Source of the DNA: GCA-002862325 sp036339295
GTDB taxonomy: Bacteria; Planctomycetota; Phycisphaerae; Phycisphaerales; SM1A02
DNA: 6,734 bases
Assembly (NCBI GenBank): GCA_036339295.1
Contig: JAYZBK010000077.1
Span: 1 to 6,734, forward strand
Reading direction: 5' to 3'
Shown here: positions 5,218 to 6,734 of the stretch, piece by piece
Layout of the letters: each line of letters starts with the position of its first letter
Numbering within the stretch: position 1 is the first letter of the stretch
Translations under genes and position numbers: made by a program
Notes under the pieces: model-generated
What the model saw: only the letters and a program-made list of their open reading frames with translations
Databases searched by the model: none
Told to the model about the DNA's origin: nothing

Positions 5218-6630
5218 ATGACTCCCGTACTCCAGTGGATCAAGTCCCACGTCGTGGTGGTGATCTGTTCCGTCCTGATCATCGCTGCGCCGGTGGCGAG
5301 CTACATCGTGGCGGGCGGCATGGTCGAGTCCGCTCGATCCGACCTCCAGGGCCGCGCTTCGGGCCTCCGCGACCTGAAGTCCAACCGGACCACCACGGTG
5401 TCGCTGGAGGTCCCGGGCAGTGCCGTCGCCTCGATCTCGGCCGCCCCGAACCAGCGATTGGTCGACGCGTATCGCGAGGCGGTCGAGAAGATCTCCGGCC
5501 AGGCCGACCTCATCCGGGCCGCCGGCCTCGCCCACAACCGGAACATCAACGGCCGCACCCGCTCGGGTGACGAGCTGATGCCGGGGCACTTCCCGGTTCC
5601 GCCGGGCGGTCGGACCGGATTCGAGGAGATGCCGGCCCGCCTCCACGTCGCCCTGGTGGACGCCTACGAGGGACTTCTCGATTCGGTCGGAGCGGGGATG
5701 CCCCCGTCCTCGGCCGACGTCGCCGGTCGGCTCGATCGCCGCCGGGTGAACTTCGTCGCGGGCCAGAGGAAGGACTCGGTCTCCGAGCTGGACGACGACG
5801 AGCTGGAGGGCCTTCGGTCCGAGCTCACGGACGCCCGGCTGACGATCTACCGGGAAGCCGCCACGGGAGAGGACGGATCCGACCCGATCCGCTTCTACGC
5901 GGACGAGTCGGTCCTCGGCGTGCCGCCCGCCCCCTCGGGCAGTCTTCCGATGGCGACGATGTTCGACTGGCAGTGGCGATTCTGGGTCACCGAGGATCTC
6001 CTGTTCGCCTTCGCCGACGCCAATGGCGACGAGGACGTCCTCACCGGCCCCATGAAGCGGGTTCTCTCGTTCTCGATCGCTCCGGTCGGTGCTGGTGGTG
6101 AAGACGCCAACGGCGGAGGTGGCGGAGGCCGCGGTGGAGGCGGCATGGGCACCCCCGGCATGGGCAATGCCGGCATGGGGGGGGCTGGACGGAACATGGG
6201 TGGTGGTGGCGGTGCGGCCGCCGCCCCGGGCATCGTGGGCGCTCCGGCCGATCCGGGCGTCGCCCAGGTCGACTCGTCCCTCGAGGCTCGCCGCGACCCG
6301 TCGGTCTCGATCACGGGCAGGGTCTCCAACGACGTCTACGACATCCGGACGGTCCAGTGCTCGATCGTGGTGTCGACCCGCGGGCTTCCGAAGGTCCTCG
6401 ACGCGATCGCCCGTCGGAACTTCATGACGGTCCTCGACCTGAAGCTCCGCCCCGCGGACTCGTTCGAGGCGGCTCGCGAAGGCTTCATCTACGGCGTCGA
6501 ACCGGTCTCGGTCGTCGACCTCACCATCGAGACCGTCTGGTTCCGGGAATGGACCGCGGAGTCGATGCCGAAGGACATGCGGGAGATGCTGGGCATTCGC
6601 AGCACGCCCGCTCAGGGCACCGCGGGTTGA
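5218..6630 (+). CDS. PilO/GspM-like inner-membrane alignment protein, enlarged
   Basis: This 470-residue protein is predicted to be anchored in the inner membrane with most of its mass in the periplasm. It has a short N-terminus (1-10), one membrane helix (about 11-33), a short helical stretch (about 34-55), a mostly helical region (about 75-215) and a segment with WQWRFWVTEDLLFAFADANG (251-270). A Gly-rich tract (291-337) follows, then a C-terminal domain (about 362-446). The last domain shows the beta-alpha-beta pattern of PilO: YDIRTVQCSIVVS, helix RGLPKVLDAIARRN, strand FMTVLDLKLRP, and a final strand VSVVDLTIETVWFREW. PilO proteins are usually about 200 residues, so this one is more than twice as long. 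Its position right after the PilM-PilN fusion (72-base gap) supports a PilO/GspM role. The Akkermansia Amuc_1100 type of PilO-like protein is a possible relative. Sequence similarity to PilO is at pattern level only, so no symbol is given. Confidence 0.75.
   Translation: MTPVLQWIKSHVVVVICSVLIIAAPVASYIVAGGMVESARSDLQGRASGLRDLKSNRTTTVSLEVPGSAVASISAAPNQRLVDAYREAVEKISGQADLIRAAGLAHNRNINGRTRSGDELMPGHFPVPPGGRTGFEEMPARLHVALVDAYEGLLDSVGAGMPPSSADVAGRLDRRRVNFVAGQRKDSVSELDDDELEGLRSELTDARLTIYREAATGEDGSDPIRFYADESVLGVPPAPSGSLPMATMFDWQWRFWVTEDLLFAFADANGDEDVLTGPMKRVLSFSIAPVGAGGEDANGGGGGGRGGGGMGTPGMGNAGMGGAGRNMGGGGGAAAAPGIVGAPADPGVAQVDSSLEARRDPSVSITGRVSNDVYDIRTVQCSIVVSTRGLPKVLDAIARRNFMTVLDLKLRPADSFEAAREGFIYGVEPVSVVDLTIETVWFREWTAESMPKDMREMLGIRSTPAQGTAG
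6088..6228 (+). repeat. Gly/Met-rich low-complexity tract inside the PilO-like gene
   Basis: These bases encode residues 291-337, almost entirely Gly with regularly spaced Met (GGMGTPGMGNAGMGGAGRNMGG). The DNA is made of GGC/GGT/GGA runs around ATGGGC units. It separates the WQWRFWV segment from the C-terminal PilO-like domain and is probably a flexible periplasmic linker. Confidence 0.75.
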
Positions 6631-6679
6631 CGCCCGGTCGGGCTCGGAAAGGCCGGATGGCGCGAGCCGCCCGGTCGGG
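6631..6679 (+). repeat. Pair of 12-base direct repeats after the PilO-like gene
   Basis: CGCCCGGTCGGG occurs at 6631-6642, immediately after the TGA stop, and again at 6668-6679. Each copy is nearly self-complementary (CCCG-GT-CGGG), so each could form only a very tight stem. They lie in the 91-base gap before the next gene. Their role is unknown; no terminator-like T-run follows. Confidence 0.5.
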
Positions 6680-6721
6680 AATCACGGTCAGAATCTCGTC
6701 TCACACATGGGAAGTTCGGTC

Positions 6722-6734
6722 ATGAACAAGGGCA
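6722..6734 (+). CDS. 5' end of a downstream gene (partial, four codons)
   Basis: An ATG at 6722 opens a frame reading MNKG up to the window edge. GGGAAG at 6709-6714 sits 7 bases upstream as a possible ribosome binding site. An in-frame ATG at 6707 would add five residues (MGSSV) but has no purine-rich site before it. The gene follows the PilO-like gene by 91 bases on the same strand. In pilus and secretion operons a secretin or another assembly gene commonly follows PilO, but four codons do not allow identification. Confidence 0.4.

Noticed and set aside
2941..5646. A 901-codon open frame on the minus strand, opposite the pilM-type gene
   Set aside because: It is the antisense shadow of a GC-rich gene whose G/C third positions remove stops on the other strand. 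Its product is an Asp/Arg/Gly/Leu-rich sequence with no domain, while the plus strand encodes clear PilM motifs.
1..6734. CRISPR array, tRNA/rRNA genes, transposon ends or phage genes
   Set aside because: No regularly spaced repeats, cloverleaf-like sequence, terminal inverted repeats with a transposase, or phage structural motifs were seen on either strand. Composition is even across the window.

Overview
The window is very GC-rich DNA with strong G/C bias at third codon positions. It holds two complete gene pairs transcribed away from a central intergenic region, plus a gene fragment at each end. No tRNA, rRNA, CRISPR array, insertion sequence or phage gene is visible. The S1 protein with a Pro-rich acidic N-terminal tail, and the PilM-type protein followed by a large PilO-like protein with Gly-rich tracts, suggest a bacterium of the Planctomycetota (perhaps Phycisphaerae) or a relative in the PVC group. 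This placement comes from gene style and recalled family patterns, not from a marker gene.

Left half. The 3' end of an unrecognised plus-strand gene (1-237) meets a convergent minus-strand gene so tightly that one CTAG supplies both stop codons. That minus-strand gene (234-1208) encodes a D-isomer-specific 2-hydroxyacid dehydrogenase with an unusual active-site region. Upstream of it, also on the minus strand, is a protein with four S1 RNA-binding domains (1255-2703). The gap between them is 46 bases, so they may be cotranscribed. A small hairpin sits at the S1 stop codon.

Centre. A 270-base intergenic region (2704-2973) separates the S1 gene from the rightward pilus/secretion genes. It should carry promoters for both directions. 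The only AT-rich promoter-like element is TATATT at 2835-2840.

Right half. The gene at 2974-5145 encodes an actin-like PilM domain that runs directly into a PilN-like inner-membrane and periplasmic part, giving one 723-residue polypeptide. The overall architecture is that of type II secretion GspL, but the sequence is PilM-like. The next gene (5218-6630) encodes a 470-residue protein with a single membrane anchor and a C-terminal PilO/GspM-like ferredoxin-type domain. Both proteins carry long Gly-rich tracts in their periplasmic parts. Together they look like the inner-membrane alignment complex (PilM-PilN-PilO, equivalent to GspL-GspM) of a type IV pilus or type II secretion-like machine. 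A further gene begins at the right edge and is cut off after four codons.

The most notable point is the rearranged alignment complex: a PilM-PilN fusion, an enlarged PilO-like partner, and Gly-rich insertions in both.
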